The notes: generated by a model not told the origin, from the sequence alone. A stretch of 13,070 nucleotides of DNA from an uncultured Collinsella sp. (GCA_900544755.1 UQWQ01000060.1:1-13070), one strand, 5' to 3'; shown: positions 6,090 to 13,070, numbered from the stretch's first letter. Numbers and translations are program-made.

Positions 6090-8318
6090 ATGGAGCAATC
6101 GAGCCTGTTTGGTGACGGCGTGGACATCGATACCGAAACGCCCACGACCGCGAAAGCCACCGCACCGACCGATGCCCGTGCCCAGGCGGCAGCGCGCGCG
6201 GCCGAGCTGCGCCACGAGCTCGACTACCATGCCTATCGCTACTACATGCTCGACGCGCCCGAGATCACGGACGCCGCCTTCGACAAAATGCTCGTTGAGC
6301 TGCAGGAAATCGAGGCCACCTACCCCGACCTGGTGACGCCCGACAGTTATACCCAGCGCGTGGGCGGCTACGTGAGCGAGCAGTTTACGCCGGTCACGCA
6401 CATGGCACGCATGTATTCCATGGATGATGCCATGGACCTGGACGAGCTCGACGCTTGGCTCCAGCGCACCGAGGATGCGCTCGGTGCCGGTAGCGTTACC
6501 TATACCTGCGAGCTTAAGATCGACGGTCTGGGCGTGGCGCTTATCTACCAAAACGGCACCTTTGTGCGCGCCGCCACGCGCGGTGACGGCACAACGGGCG
6601 AGGACGTGTCGCTCAACGTGCGTACCATCAAGGATGTGCCCATGCACCTGTCCGAGCCGGCGCTCGCCCACATGGGTGCCGACCGCGAGCGTACCATCGA
6701 AGTACGCGGCGAGGTCTATATGCCCAAAGGCAGCTTTGTTCGTCTGAATGAAGAGGCCGATGCCGAGGGCCGCGACCCCTTCGCCAACCCGCGCAACGCC
6801 GCCGCCGGATCGTTGCGCCAGAAGGATCCCAAGGTCACGGCACGTCGCGACTTGGCCACCTTTATCTATGCCATTGCCGATACCGATCCGCTGCACGTCC
6901 ACAGCCAGCGCGAGTTTCTGGACTGGCTGCGTAGCGCTGGCTTTAGCGTCAACCCCAACGTGGCTCGTTGCGCCACGCCGTCCGAGGTCCACGAGTTCTG
7001 TGCCCAGGCGCTCGAGCACCGCGGCGACCTGGATTACGACATCGACGGCGTGGTCGTAAAGGTCGACAGCTTCCAGCAGCAGCTCGACCTGGGCTTTACC
7101 GCTCGCGCACCGCGCTGGGCCATCGCCTTTAAGTTCCCGCCCGAGGAAAAGCAGACCGTCCTGCGCGAAATTCGCATCCAGGTGGGCCGCACTGGTGTGC
7201 TCACGCCGGTCGCCGAGTTCGACCCGGTGACGGTCGCCGGCTCCACCATCGCGCGCGCCACGCTGCACAACATTGACGAGATCCGCCGCAAAAACGTGCG
7301 CGAGGGCGACACTATCATCGTGCACAAGGCGGGCGACGTGATTCCCGAGGTCGTGGGCCCCGTGCTCGACAAGCGCCCGGCCGACAGCGTTGACTGGCAG
7401 ATGCCCGAGGTCTGCCCCGTGTGCGGCAGCCCCGTGGTTCACGAGGATGGCGAGGTTGCCTACCGCTGCGTGTCCATCGACTGCCCCGCACAGCTCAAGG
7501 AGCGTTTGCTCCACTGGGTGAGCCGCGGCTGCATGGACGTGGACGGCCTGGGCGACGAAATCGTCGACAAGATGATCGCTGCCGGCCTGATCCACGATGT
7601 CGCGGACTTCTACCAGCTCACGGTCGACGACATCGCAGGCCTGGACACGGGGCGCACCTATGCCAGCTCCAATAGCAAAAAAGGCGTCAAGAAGGGTGAC
7701 CCCATTCCGGTGGGCCTCAAGACGGCCGAGAAAATCGTCGCCGAGCTCAACAAGTCCAAGAGCCAGCCGCTCGGTCGCGTGCTGTTTGCCCTGGGCATCC
7801 GCCACGTGGGCAAGAGCGTGGGCGAGGTCATCGCCGAGCGATTCCTGTCATTTGACAAGCTCATCTTGGCGAGCGAAGAGGACATCGCCGAGTGCGATGG
7901 CATCGGTCCCAAGATTGCGGCGAGCGTCAAGCAGTTCCTGGCCGTGCCCGAGAACCTTGCCGTGCTGGAGCGCCTACGCCAGGCGGGCCTGTCGCTCGAG
8001 GTTGACTTGGGCGCCGCACACGCGCAAGCCGCGGCCGATGCAGGCGTGGCCGGCGAGCTCGCCGACGCTCAACCGCTCGCGGGTCTGACCTTTGTGCTCA
8101 CGGGCACGCTCGTCAACCGCACGCGCGACGAGGCGGGCGCGGCGCTCAAGGTGCTCGGCGCCAAGGTCTCGGGCAGTGTTTCAAAGAAGACGAGCTATCT
8201 GGTCGCCGGCCCCAAAGCGGGCTCCAAGCTCACCAAGGCCGAGCAGCTGGGTGTGCCCGTGTTGGATGAGGACACACTCGAGCAGATCTTGGCTACTGGT
8301 CAGGTGCCCCAGGCTTAG
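6090..8318 (+). CDS. ligA: NAD-dependent DNA ligase LigA
   Basis: Seals 3'-OH/5'-phosphate nicks during replication and repair, using NAD as the adenylate donor. It has 742 residues, somewhat longer than the usual 670 or so. The domains are in the standard order. Domain Ia (about 32-100) includes the DYHAYRYYMLDAPEITDAAFD region. The adenylation domain carries the catalytic lysine K143 (ELKIDGLG) and RGDGTTGEDV. The OB fold follows (about 355-435; GRTGVLTPVAEFDPV, HKAGDVIPEV). The zinc finger has C442, C445, C460 and C465, then come helix-hairpin-helix repeats (about 480-640). The BRCT domain covers about 662-737 (LAGLTFVLTGTL). The extra length is mainly an N-terminal extension of about 30 residues, an added lysine- and serine-rich loop near 519-541, and an Ala-rich linker before the BRCT domain. 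AAGGAG at 6077-6082, 7 nt before ATG, supports the start. It stands alone and converges on the MATE gene. Confidence 0.97.
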   Translation: MEQSSLFGDGVDIDTETPTTAKATAPTDARAQAAARAAELRHELDYHAYRYYMLDAPEITDAAFDKMLVELQEIEATYPDLVTPDSYTQRVGGYVSEQFTPVTHMARMYSMDDAMDLDELDAWLQRTEDALGAGSVTYTCELKIDGLGVALIYQNGTFVRAATRGDGTTGEDVSLNVRTIKDVPMHLSEPALAHMGADRERTIEVRGEVYMPKGSFVRLNEEADAEGRDPFANPRNAAAGSLRQKDPKVTARRDLATFIYAIADTDPLHVHSQREFLDWLRSAGFSVNPNVARCATPSEVHEFCAQALEHRGDLDYDIDGVVVKVDSFQQQLDLGFTARAPRWAIAFKFPPEEKQTVLREIRIQVGRTGVLTPVAEFDPVTVAGSTIARATLHNIDEIRRKNVREGDTIIVHKAGDVIPEVVGPVLDKRPADSVDWQMPEVCPVCGSPVVHEDGEVAYRCVSIDCPAQLKERLLHWVSRGCMDVDGLGDEIVDKMIAAGLIHDVADFYQLTVDDIAGLDTGRTYASSNSKKGVKKGDPIPVGLKTAEKIVAELNKSKSQPLGRVLFALGIRHVGKSVGEVIAERFLSFDKLILASEEDIAECDGIGPKIAASVKQFLAVPENLAVLERLRQAGLSLEVDLGAAHAQAAADAGVAGELADAQPLAGLTFVLTGTLVNRTRDEAGAALKVLGAKVSGSVSKKTSYLVAGPKAGSKLTKAEQLGVPVLDEDTLEQILATGQVPQA

Positions 8319-8342
8319 CGCATCGATAACCAAATTGAAGAT

Positions 8343-8378
8343 CCGCCCGGAAAGCATGATGCCTTCCGGGCGGTTTTT
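8343..8378 (+). terminator. Intrinsic terminator of ligA
   Basis: CCGCCCGGAA (8343-8352) pairs with TTCCGGGCGG (8364-8373). The stem continues inward through GCAT (8354-8357) and ATGC (8359-8362), and five T follow (8374-8378). It starts 24 bp after the ligA stop. There is no T run on the opposite strand, so it should not serve the converging MATE gene. Confidence 0.93.
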
Positions 8379-8474
8379 ACTTTACTGGGGCAACGGGCAC
8401 CGTGATCTGCGTTACGTAGGTCGCGGGGTCGTCGCTGATGATGTCGTCGATGAGGGCGATCTCGCGTCGCCCCG

Positions 8475-9821
8475 CTACGCTGCCAATTTGTCAAAAGCTC
8501 CGCGGCGGTTGAGCACGGTAAACGCGACAACACAAATGACCGCCGACAGAATCGACCCGCACGGCGAGGCGATGCCCATGGGAAACAGCGTGTCGGAATA
8601 GGCATTCGACAGCAGCCACGCACCGGGCACGCGAATGAGCGCCACGGCCAGCACGTTGTGCGCAAAGCCGATGTAGCTCTTGCCGTATGCAGCGAAAAAG
8701 CCGCTAAAGCAAATGTGGATGCCGGCAAAGATCGCGTCGAAAATATAGCTGCGCATATAGCCGGTGCCGGCGGCGACCACCGCGGGGTCCTTGGCAAAAA
8801 AGCCGATAAACGCCGGCGCCACCAGCCACATCAGCACCGTGATCAGGCAGCCGTACACCACCGAGATGGTCATGGCGTCCCTGAGTACCTGACGCGCGCG
8901 GTCGCCCTTGCCCGCACCGGCGTTTTGCGCCGTGAGCGCGCTGACGGTAGCGCCCATGGAACTCGGCACGATAAACAAAAAGCTGATCATCTTCTCGACT
9001 AGGCCCACGGCGGCGGCGTCGACCAGGCCGCGGTGGTTGGCGATGACGGTGATGAACATAAATGCCACCTGGATGCAGCCGTCCTGCACGGCCACGGGCA
9101 CGCCGATCTTAAGAATGCTGCCGAGCACCTCGGGCTGGGGGCGCAGGTCGCTGCGCTTAACGTGGATGTTTGTGCGACGGCTCTTGAGCCACACGAGCGC
9201 GAGAGCCACGCTCGCCGTCTGCGCGATGACTGTGCCGAGTGCCGCGCCTACGGGGCCGAGCCCCATGTGGCCGATAAACAGAAAGTCGAGCGCGATGTTG
9301 ATGATGCACGCCACGCCAATCACGTACATGGGCGAGCGCGAATCGCCTAGGCCGCGAAAGATGGCCGAGAGGATGTTGTACGCGGCGATAAAGGGAATGC
9401 CCATAAAGCAGATACGCAGGTAGGCGGCGGTTCCTTCGACCGCTTCGGCCGGCGTGCCAATGAGTGCCACAATCTGCGGACACAGTGCGAGCAGGACAGC
9501 GGCCAGCACCACCGAGACACCCATAAAGAGCGTGATGGTGTTGCCGATGGCGGTCTCGGCGCGGTCAAACCGACGCGAACCCACGGCGTGGCCGACGATA
9601 ACCGTCGTTCCCATGGCCAGGCCCACGAGCGTTACGGTAATGATATAGAGCGTCTGCGCGCCATTGCCCACGGCGGTGATGCCGGCGGCGCCGCTAAACT
9701 GCCCCATCATGTACAGGTCGGCCATGCCGTAGAGCATCTGCAAAAAGTACGAGAGCATATAGGGCAGGGCAAAGACCGCGATGGTCTTGAGGACATTGCC
9801 GCGTGTGAGGTCGTGTTCCAT
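8475..9821 (-). CDS. MATE-family multidrug/toxin efflux transporter
   Basis: Integral membrane antiporter of 448 residues, expected to have 12 transmembrane helices and to export cationic drugs or metabolites using a Na+ or H+ gradient. The N terminus (LTRGNVLKTIAVFALPYML, then LYGMADLYMMGQF) is characteristic of MATE proteins of the NorM/DinF/MepA group. The second half starts near GSILKIGVPVAVQDG, the usual pseudo-repeat of the first half. IFRGLGDSRSPM at the end of an early helix is also typical. The start codon fits the family, although the ribosome binding site is weak. The promoter upstream has a MerR-type layout, which suggests induction by a drug-binding activator; no merR gene is in the window. 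Downstream on this strand I see only a weak hairpin (GGGCGA at 8454-8459, TCGCCC at 8467-8472) without a U run. The substrate cannot be predicted. Confidence 0.93.
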   Translation of the reverse strand: MEHDLTRGNVLKTIAVFALPYMLSYFLQMLYGMADLYMMGQFSGAAGITAVGNGAQTLYIITVTLVGLAMGTTVIVGHAVGSRRFDRAETAIGNTITLFMGVSVVLAAVLLALCPQIVALIGTPAEAVEGTAAYLRICFMGIPFIAAYNILSAIFRGLGDSRSPMYVIGVACIINIALDFLFIGHMGLGPVGAALGTVIAQTASVALALVWLKSRRTNIHVKRSDLRPQPEVLGSILKIGVPVAVQDGCIQVAFMFITVIANHRGLVDAAAVGLVEKMISFLFIVPSSMGATVSALTAQNAGAGKGDRARQVLRDAMTISVVYGCLITVLMWLVAPAFIGFFAKDPAVVAAGTGYMRSYIFDAIFAGIHICFSGFFAAYGKSYIGFAHNVLAVALIRVPGAWLLSNAYSDTLFPMGIASPCGSILSAVICVVAFTVLNRRGAFDKLAA

Positions 9822-9861
9822 GGGCGGGGCTTTCTGGCTGGGTTCGTTTTGCTACCAGTGT

Positions 9862-9892
9862 AGTGAAAACCCTACAACGATTGTAGAGTCAA
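9862..9892 (-). promoter_or_regulatory. MerR-type promoter of the MATE gene
   Basis: Read on the - strand: -35 TTGACT (9892 to 9887), a 19-bp spacer, then TTCACT as -10 (9867 to 9862). The spacer holds the perfect dyad CTACAA-TCG-TTGTAG (9886 to 9872) directly after the -35. An over-long 19-bp spacer with a dyad between the two hexamers is the hallmark of promoters activated by MerR-family regulators such as BmrR and SoxR. A better -10 hexamer, TACACT (9862 to 9857), lies 24 bp from the -35. The layout is seen directly; control by a MerR protein is inferred. Confidence 0.6.
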
Positions 9893-9970
9893 GGTTTATG
9901 TTGGCAGCGGGGCGAAAAAGTCACGCTCCAAGCACGATGCTTTGACCCTCCGTGCCTCTCACCTCGCCTC

Positions 9971-10035
9971 AAACCATCACAACATTCGACGTTTTTTGCC
10001 AAAAACGGGAAAAGCATCGAATGTTGCGATGGTTT
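9971..10035. repeat. 65-bp hairpin repeat, copy 1
   Basis: Near-palindrome whose arms begin AAACCATCACAACATTCGA and end with the complement, TCGAATGTTGCGATGGTTT, with one A-C mismatch. Pairing continues inward through GTTTTT and AAAAGC, leaving a loop of about a dozen bases. It matches the copy at 11213-11277 at 58 of 65 positions. It lies about 100 bp upstream of the split DUF559 gene. Confidence 0.85.
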
Positions 10036-10136
10036 TTCTGCCACTCGATCGGGCGGAATCGCTTTCTTGCGCACGAAGGTGTGCGGACCCGTGGGCAGGG
10101 GAATAAGGTTGGTTATCCGACTCCATTGGAGGGCTC

Positions 10137-10643
10137 ATGGACCTGCCGATCGTCCTGTCCCATAAGACTGCCTGGCTGTACCACAACGTGGCGCGCCCGT
10201 CCGAGCCGCTCTCGCGAGCAAGCAGCCTATACGATGAGGACTCGCTTGCTAACGAGGCGGAGCCGACCGCGAGCCTGCCCAAATTGGGACTCGATGCCAA
10301 GGGGCTGAGGGCTTCAACGGCAGTTGGGATCGTTACCGACTATCTGGTTTCGCTTGGTATTCCACGAGAAGAGCTCGATCATATCGACACGCTCGTCAAC
10401 TTCGATTTTGAGCGCTCGACGCCGGCTGGATTTAGGTGCCACGTGTTTGGGGCGCCGGTACCTCCAGGTCATCTTATCGAGGTGGCAGAGGGCCTTCTGG
10501 TGGTTGATGAGGCCATGTGCTTTGTCCAGGCGGGTTCGTGGATGAGTGAGCCCGAGCAGCTGGAATATGGCTACGAAATCTGTGCCCGATACCATTTGAA
10601 TCATCTGTCGACAGGCGATTATATCGAGATGGGGCAGAGGTAA
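10137..10643 (+). CDS. N-terminal half of an interrupted AbiEi-like/DUF559 protein
   Basis: A 168-codon frame starting at ATG 10137, with GGAGGG at 10128-10133. It ends at TAA 10641-10643, and the same frame stays open afterwards through 10644-11174, which encodes the rest of the protein. The N-terminal part (LPIVLSHKTAWLYH) and the segment HVFGAPVPPGHLIEVAEGLLVVDEAMCFVQ recall the N-terminal region of actinobacterial AbiEi-like/DUF559 two-domain proteins, where a short winged-helix-like part precedes a nuclease-like domain. That resemblance is a judgement by eye. No membrane segment or signal peptide is seen. It could still be translated as a truncated product because start and ribosome binding site are intact. 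Both sides of the whole locus carry a 65-bp hairpin repeat. Confidence 0.7.
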   Translation: MDLPIVLSHKTAWLYHNVARPSEPLSRASSLYDEDSLANEAEPTASLPKLGLDAKGLRASTAVGIVTDYLVSLGIPREELDHIDTLVNFDFERSTPAGFRCHVFGAPVPPGHLIEVAEGLLVVDEAMCFVQAGSWMSEPEQLEYGYEICARYHLNHLSTGDYIEMGQR

Positions 10644-10655
10644 ACCGTTGCCGAC

Positions 10656-11174
10656 TTGATTGCCTATTGCAATGAGAACCGATCTCGTCAGGGGGCCATA
10701 CGCGCGGCCGCCGTGCTCAAGCGCGTGCACGATGGCGCGCGGTCGCCCATGGAGACGGCCACCGCAATCATGGTCGTAGCAAAACGTTCCCAGGGCGGGC
10801 TGGGATACGCCAAGATCGAGCTCAACCATCGGGTCGATGTTCCCAGCGAGTTCAAGTATCTCGCTAAGGCCGGGTATTTCGAGATTGACGTATATGCGCC
10901 TGCGAGCGGTACGGGAATTGAATACAACGGTTCGGACCATCTTGATAAACAGCGCAGCGCGTCGGATGCGGAGCGTATGACCGTGCTGAGCGCGCTGGGC
11001 TTTAGGATGATCGTCCTCACCGGGACTCAGTTTGCCCACCAGCTGCAATTGCACCGGGCGATGAACGCCATCGCGCTTGCGATAGGCCTTAAGTGCGACC
11101 GAAGCGAAGCGTTCCAAAAGCGGCAGAACGACCTGCGAGAATTCGTGATTCGGCACTGGGACGGCGGCCTTTAG
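10656..11174 (+). pseudogene. C-terminal half: DUF559-type PD-(D/E)XK nuclease-like domain
   Basis: Continuation of the frame of the preceding half after a TAA; the only start-like codon nearby is TTG 10656, without a well-placed ribosome binding site. The 172 residues from there include SPMETATAIMV, GYAKIELNHRVDVP, YFEIDVYAP, GIEYNGSDH and a final LGFRMIVLTGTQF. This is the order seen in DUF559 proteins, which belong to the Vsr/PD-(D/E)XK nuclease fold. D78 (FEIDVY) and E89 (GIEYNG) are the likely active-site acids. The fold-level function would be DNA nicking or cleavage; no target is known. The two halves look like one gene of about 345 codons broken by a nonsense change. Reinitiation or read-through cannot be excluded. 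Confidence 0.7.
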
Positions 11175-11211
11175 GGGCGTTCTGGCCCTTCTACGGGGTG
11201 CTGTGGGCAGG

Positions 11212-11278
11212 CAGACCATCACAACATTCGACGTTTTTCGCCAAAATCGGAAAAAGTATCGAATGTTGTGATGGTCTG
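11212..11278. repeat. 65-bp hairpin repeat, copy 2
   Basis: The core 11213-11277 matches copy 1 in length and at 58 of 65 positions. Here the outer arms pair perfectly for 20 bp, from CAGACC (11212-11217) to GGTCTG (11273-11278). Second-position A-T in copy 1 is G-C here, a paired change that keeps the stem. It begins 37 bp after the end of the split gene. No U run follows, so it is not a standard terminator. The rest of 11175-11407 holds the moaA promoter region and no gene. Confidence 0.85.
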
Positions 11279-11348
11279 TGTTGAGGATGGGCTTGGAAAG
11301 TCCGTTTTGCTCAAAGCAACCTGTCCTGTCGTACGGGTGTCGGCATGA

Positions 11349-11380
11349 TTCTTCCGTGGGGTATTATGTTTTTCGAAGAA
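11349..11380 (+). promoter_or_regulatory. Putative moaA promoter with flanking inverted repeat
   Basis: TATTAT at 11362-11367 is a good -10 hexamer, 40 bp before the moaA start; no clear -35 is seen. It sits between TTCTTC (11349-11354) and GAAGAA (11375-11380), inverted repeats that would place a bound regulator across the -10. A second small palindrome, TTGCT-caa-AGCAA, lies at 11307-11319. A regulator such as a molybdate or redox sensor is possible but not indicated by a known motif. Confidence 0.35.
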
Positions 11381-11407
11381 TAAAACGCCGCGTGAGGGGA
11401 GGGCTGC

Positions 11408-12463
11408 GTGGACGGGCGCGTGCAACATGACGGCTTTGGCCGCGATATCAACTACCTGCGCATTGCCGTTACCGACAAGTGCAATTTCCGCTGCATTTAC
11501 TGCATGCCGGCCGATGGCGTGGCGCCCCGTGCACACGACGAGCTACTCAGCGCCGAGGAAATCGCCCGCTTTGTGCGCCTGGTGGCGGGGGAGGGCATTC
11601 GCCGCGTGCGCCTGACGGGCGGCGAGCCGCTGGTCAGCCGCCGTATCATCCCGCTTATTCGCGACATCCGCGCGATCCCGCAGATCGAGGACATCTCGCT
11701 TACCACCAATGGCGCCCTGCTGCCCAAGCTGGCACCGCAGCTCAAAGATGCCGGGCTTAACCGCGTCAACATCTCGCTCGACACACTCAATCCTATGCTG
11801 TTTGGAAAGATTACGCGCCTGGGTCGGCTCGAGCAGACCATGGCTGGCATCGACGCGGCGCTGGCTTGGGGCTTTGAGCCCGTTAAGGTCAACTGCGTTG
11901 TGGTGCGCCGGCTCAACCAAGATGTGGCGGCCCTCGCGCGGCTCACGCTCGACCGTCCCATCCACCTGCGCTTTATCGAATACATGCCCATTGGCGACGA
12001 ACACACGAGCTCGCATTGCGCTGTGGACCCGCATGCGCCCGCGCTCAACCCCGAGCTGTGGGACGCGAGCGATACCGTGCCGAGCGATGAGCTGCGGGCT
12101 CGCATCAACGCCGGGGCCACCGCGGCGGGACTGGGCGAGCTCGAGCCGCTCGACATCAACGACGCTCCTGCCGGCGCGGGCCCTGCGCGCTATTGGCACT
12201 TTCCGGGCGCGGCGGGAACGGTTGGCTTCATTAGCGCCATGTCCAACCATTTTTGCGCGAACTGCAACCGTCTGCGCCTAACGGCCGATGGCAACGTGCG
12301 TCCGTGCCTGTTCAGCGATGCCGAGTATTCGGTGCGTGAGGCGCTGCGCCGTGGTGATGATATGCAGGTACTTTCGATTTGGCGCGATGCTGTGGCCCAC
12401 AAACCGCAGGAACACGCGATAATTGAGGGCACGCAACGATTTATGTCCCAAATCGGAGGATGA
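11408..12463 (+). CDS. moaA: GTP 3',8-cyclase MoaA (molybdenum cofactor biosynthesis)
   Basis: Radical SAM enzyme that converts GTP to 3',8-cyclo-7,8-dihydro-GTP, the first committed step of molybdopterin synthesis. It has 351 residues, near the usual 330-350. The SAM-binding [4Fe-4S] cluster ligands are C25, C29 and C32 (DKCNFRCIYC), followed by GGEP at 71-74. The C-terminal cluster that binds GTP uses C283, C286 and C300 (FCANCNRLRLTADGNVRPC). The protein ends in the conserved Gly-Gly needed for activity in this family (SQIGG). The start is GTG 11408, preceded by GAGGGGAGGG at 11394-11403. moaC follows with a 4-nt gap, so the two form an operon. All cluster ligands are present, and it should be functional. 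Its presence implies molybdenum- or tungsten-dependent enzymes elsewhere in the genome. Confidence 0.97.
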   Translation: MDGRVQHDGFGRDINYLRIAVTDKCNFRCIYCMPADGVAPRAHDELLSAEEIARFVRLVAGEGIRRVRLTGGEPLVSRRIIPLIRDIRAIPQIEDISLTTNGALLPKLAPQLKDAGLNRVNISLDTLNPMLFGKITRLGRLEQTMAGIDAALAWGFEPVKVNCVVVRRLNQDVAALARLTLDRPIHLRFIEYMPIGDEHTSSHCAVDPHAPALNPELWDASDTVPSDELRARINAGATAAGLGELEPLDINDAPAGAGPARYWHFPGAAGTVGFISAMSNHFCANCNRLRLTADGNVRPCLFSDAEYSVREALRRGDDMQVLSIWRDAVAHKPQEHAIIEGTQRFMSQIGG

Positions 12464-12467
12464 TCAT

Positions 12468-13070
12468 ATGGCCAAGAGCAGGTACGCCGATGCCACCAAG
12501 GCCGCTCGCAGGGCCGCGATGTCTGCCCACAAAGTCACGGCTGCGGCGAATGCTGGCGATGCCGACGCGTCCGCGCGGCCGACTGTCAGCGCTGCCACCG
12601 ACACCGCCCGTGACGCCCGTCGCGACGAGCTGACGCACGTGGATGCCAAGGGCGAGGTGCGTATGGTGGACGTGTCCGACAAGGCCGAGACCCATCGCAT
12701 TGCCATCGCCGAGGGCACTATCCTTATGCATCCCGAGACGCAGGCCATGGTGCTGCAGGATCGCGCCAAAAAGGGCGATGTGCTTGCCTGCGCGCGCGTG
12801 GCAGGCATCATGGCCATCAAACGCACGAGCGACATCATTCCCATGTGCCATCCGCTGCTCATTACCAAGAGCAAGTGCGACATTGCGCCCATCGCTGCGG
12901 CGAGGACGCCTGTCGAGGACGTGCCCGAGGGCTGGGCGCCGGCGCGCGCGGACGGGCAGGCTGGCTTTCACGTGCTGGTTACGGCCGGCGTGACGGGCAA
13001 GACGGGTATTGAGATGGAGGCGTTGACTGGCGCGAGTGCCGCGTGTCTGACCATCTATGACATGTGCAAG
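12468..13070 (+). CDS. moaC: Cyclic pyranopterin monophosphate synthase MoaC (partial, 3' end outside window)
   Basis: Acts after MoaA, converting 3',8-cyclo-7,8-dihydro-GTP to cyclic pyranopterin monophosphate. The 201 residues in view contain the family core: LTHVDAKGEVRMVDVSDKAET (55-75), AKKGDVLACARVAGIMAIKRT (100-120), MCHPLLI (126-132) and GVTGKTGIEMEALTGASA (174-191), then LTIYDMCK. K102 and K201 correspond to the catalytic lysines K51 and K131 of the E. coli enzyme. The window ends exactly on K201, so roughly the last 30 residues are missing. GGAGG at 12455-12459, 8 nt before ATG, supports this start. Compared with E. coli MoaC there are about 51 extra N-terminal residues, rich in Ala, Arg and Asp, and a longer loop near 143-168. 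No later start codon with a ribosome binding site would remove the extension. Confidence 0.95.
   Translation, partial: MAKSRYADATKAARRAAMSAHKVTAAANAGDADASARPTVSAATDTARDARRDELTHVDAKGEVRMVDVSDKAETHRIAIAEGTILMHPETQAMVLQDRAKKGDVLACARVAGIMAIKRTSDIIPMCHPLLITKSKCDIAPIAAARTPVEDVPEGWAPARADGQAGFHVLVTAGVTGKTGIEMEALTGASAACLTIYDMCK

Larger units (their letters stand above)
9822..10136. other. Intergenic region between divergent MATE gene and split DUF559 gene
   Basis: No gene is supported in these 315 bp. They hold, in order, the short MATE leader, a MerR-type promoter (9862-9892, - strand), a small palindrome AAGCA-cga-TGCTT (9930-9942), the first copy of the 65-bp hairpin repeat (9971-10035), and the leader of the split gene. 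The leader ends in GGAGGG (10128-10133), which lies inside a small CTCC/GGAG hairpin (10121-10131) that could partly hide it. Confidence 0.7.

Noticed and set aside
5940..7805. A 621-codon open frame antisense to ligA
   Set aside because: Same cause: a codon-bias shadow of a well-defined ligase gene, with no motif or ribosome binding site.
8377..8487. A protein-like tail on the - strand (REIALIDDIISDDPATYVT...), ending at TAA 8377-8379
   Set aside because: It has no start codon, is closed upstream by a stop, overlaps the end of the MATE gene and the ligA terminator, and matches no family I know. It could be the remnant of a lost gene, but the evidence is too thin.
9930..9942. Small palindrome AAGCA-cga-TGCTT as a second MerR-like site
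   Set aside because: It has the same three-base centre as the MATE promoter dyad but different arms and no promoter hexamers around it.
1..13070. CRISPR array, tRNA, rRNA, complete insertion sequence or prophage genes
   Set aside because: No repeat-spacer pattern, cloverleaf, rRNA signature, transposase or integrase motif was seen on either strand.

Overview
The window is GC-rich chromosomal DNA of a high-GC Gram-positive type. The gene set, the strong U-run terminators and the general character of the proteins suggest a Coriobacteriia gut actinobacterium, most likely Collinsella or a near relative. That assignment rests on pattern recognition, not on a marker gene, and the species cannot be decided. 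Nearly all genes lie on the + strand; only the MATE transporter is on the - strand.

Layout. (1) 1-1982: two unrelated one-component regulators in tandem, a GntR/FCD protein and a LacI protein; no obvious target gene lies beside them. (2) 2036-4208: a nitrogen cassette, consisting of a promoter with a GlnR-box-like site, a glutamine-synthetase-family gene, a GlnR-like orphan response regulator 50 bp downstream, and a strong terminator. (3) 4323-5906: a membrane-anchored HtrA protease with a structured leader and a terminator. (4) 5912-8378: a palindromic repeat, then ligA (NAD-dependent DNA ligase) and its terminator. (5) 8475-9892, - strand: a MATE exporter behind a promoter with MerR-type architecture. 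(6) 9971-11278: a nonsense-split AbiEi-like/DUF559 gene between two copies of a 65-bp hairpin repeat. (7) 11408-13070: moaA and moaC (cut by the window edge), the first steps of molybdenum cofactor synthesis.

The most interesting part is region 2. The synthetase-like protein keeps the GSI fold signatures but has lost three of the six metal-binding side chains of the active site (two Glu and one His), and the neighbouring regulator has lost most of the phosphorylation site of a normal response regulator. A catalytically altered GS paralogue next to an unphosphorylated nitrogen regulator, with a candidate binding site for that regulator in the shared promoter, could be a self-contained nitrogen-sensing unit. 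The residue changes are seen directly; the sensing role is inference. Regions 5 and 6 hold the next most interesting signals: the MerR-type promoter without a MerR gene in view, and the paired hairpins around the broken gene.
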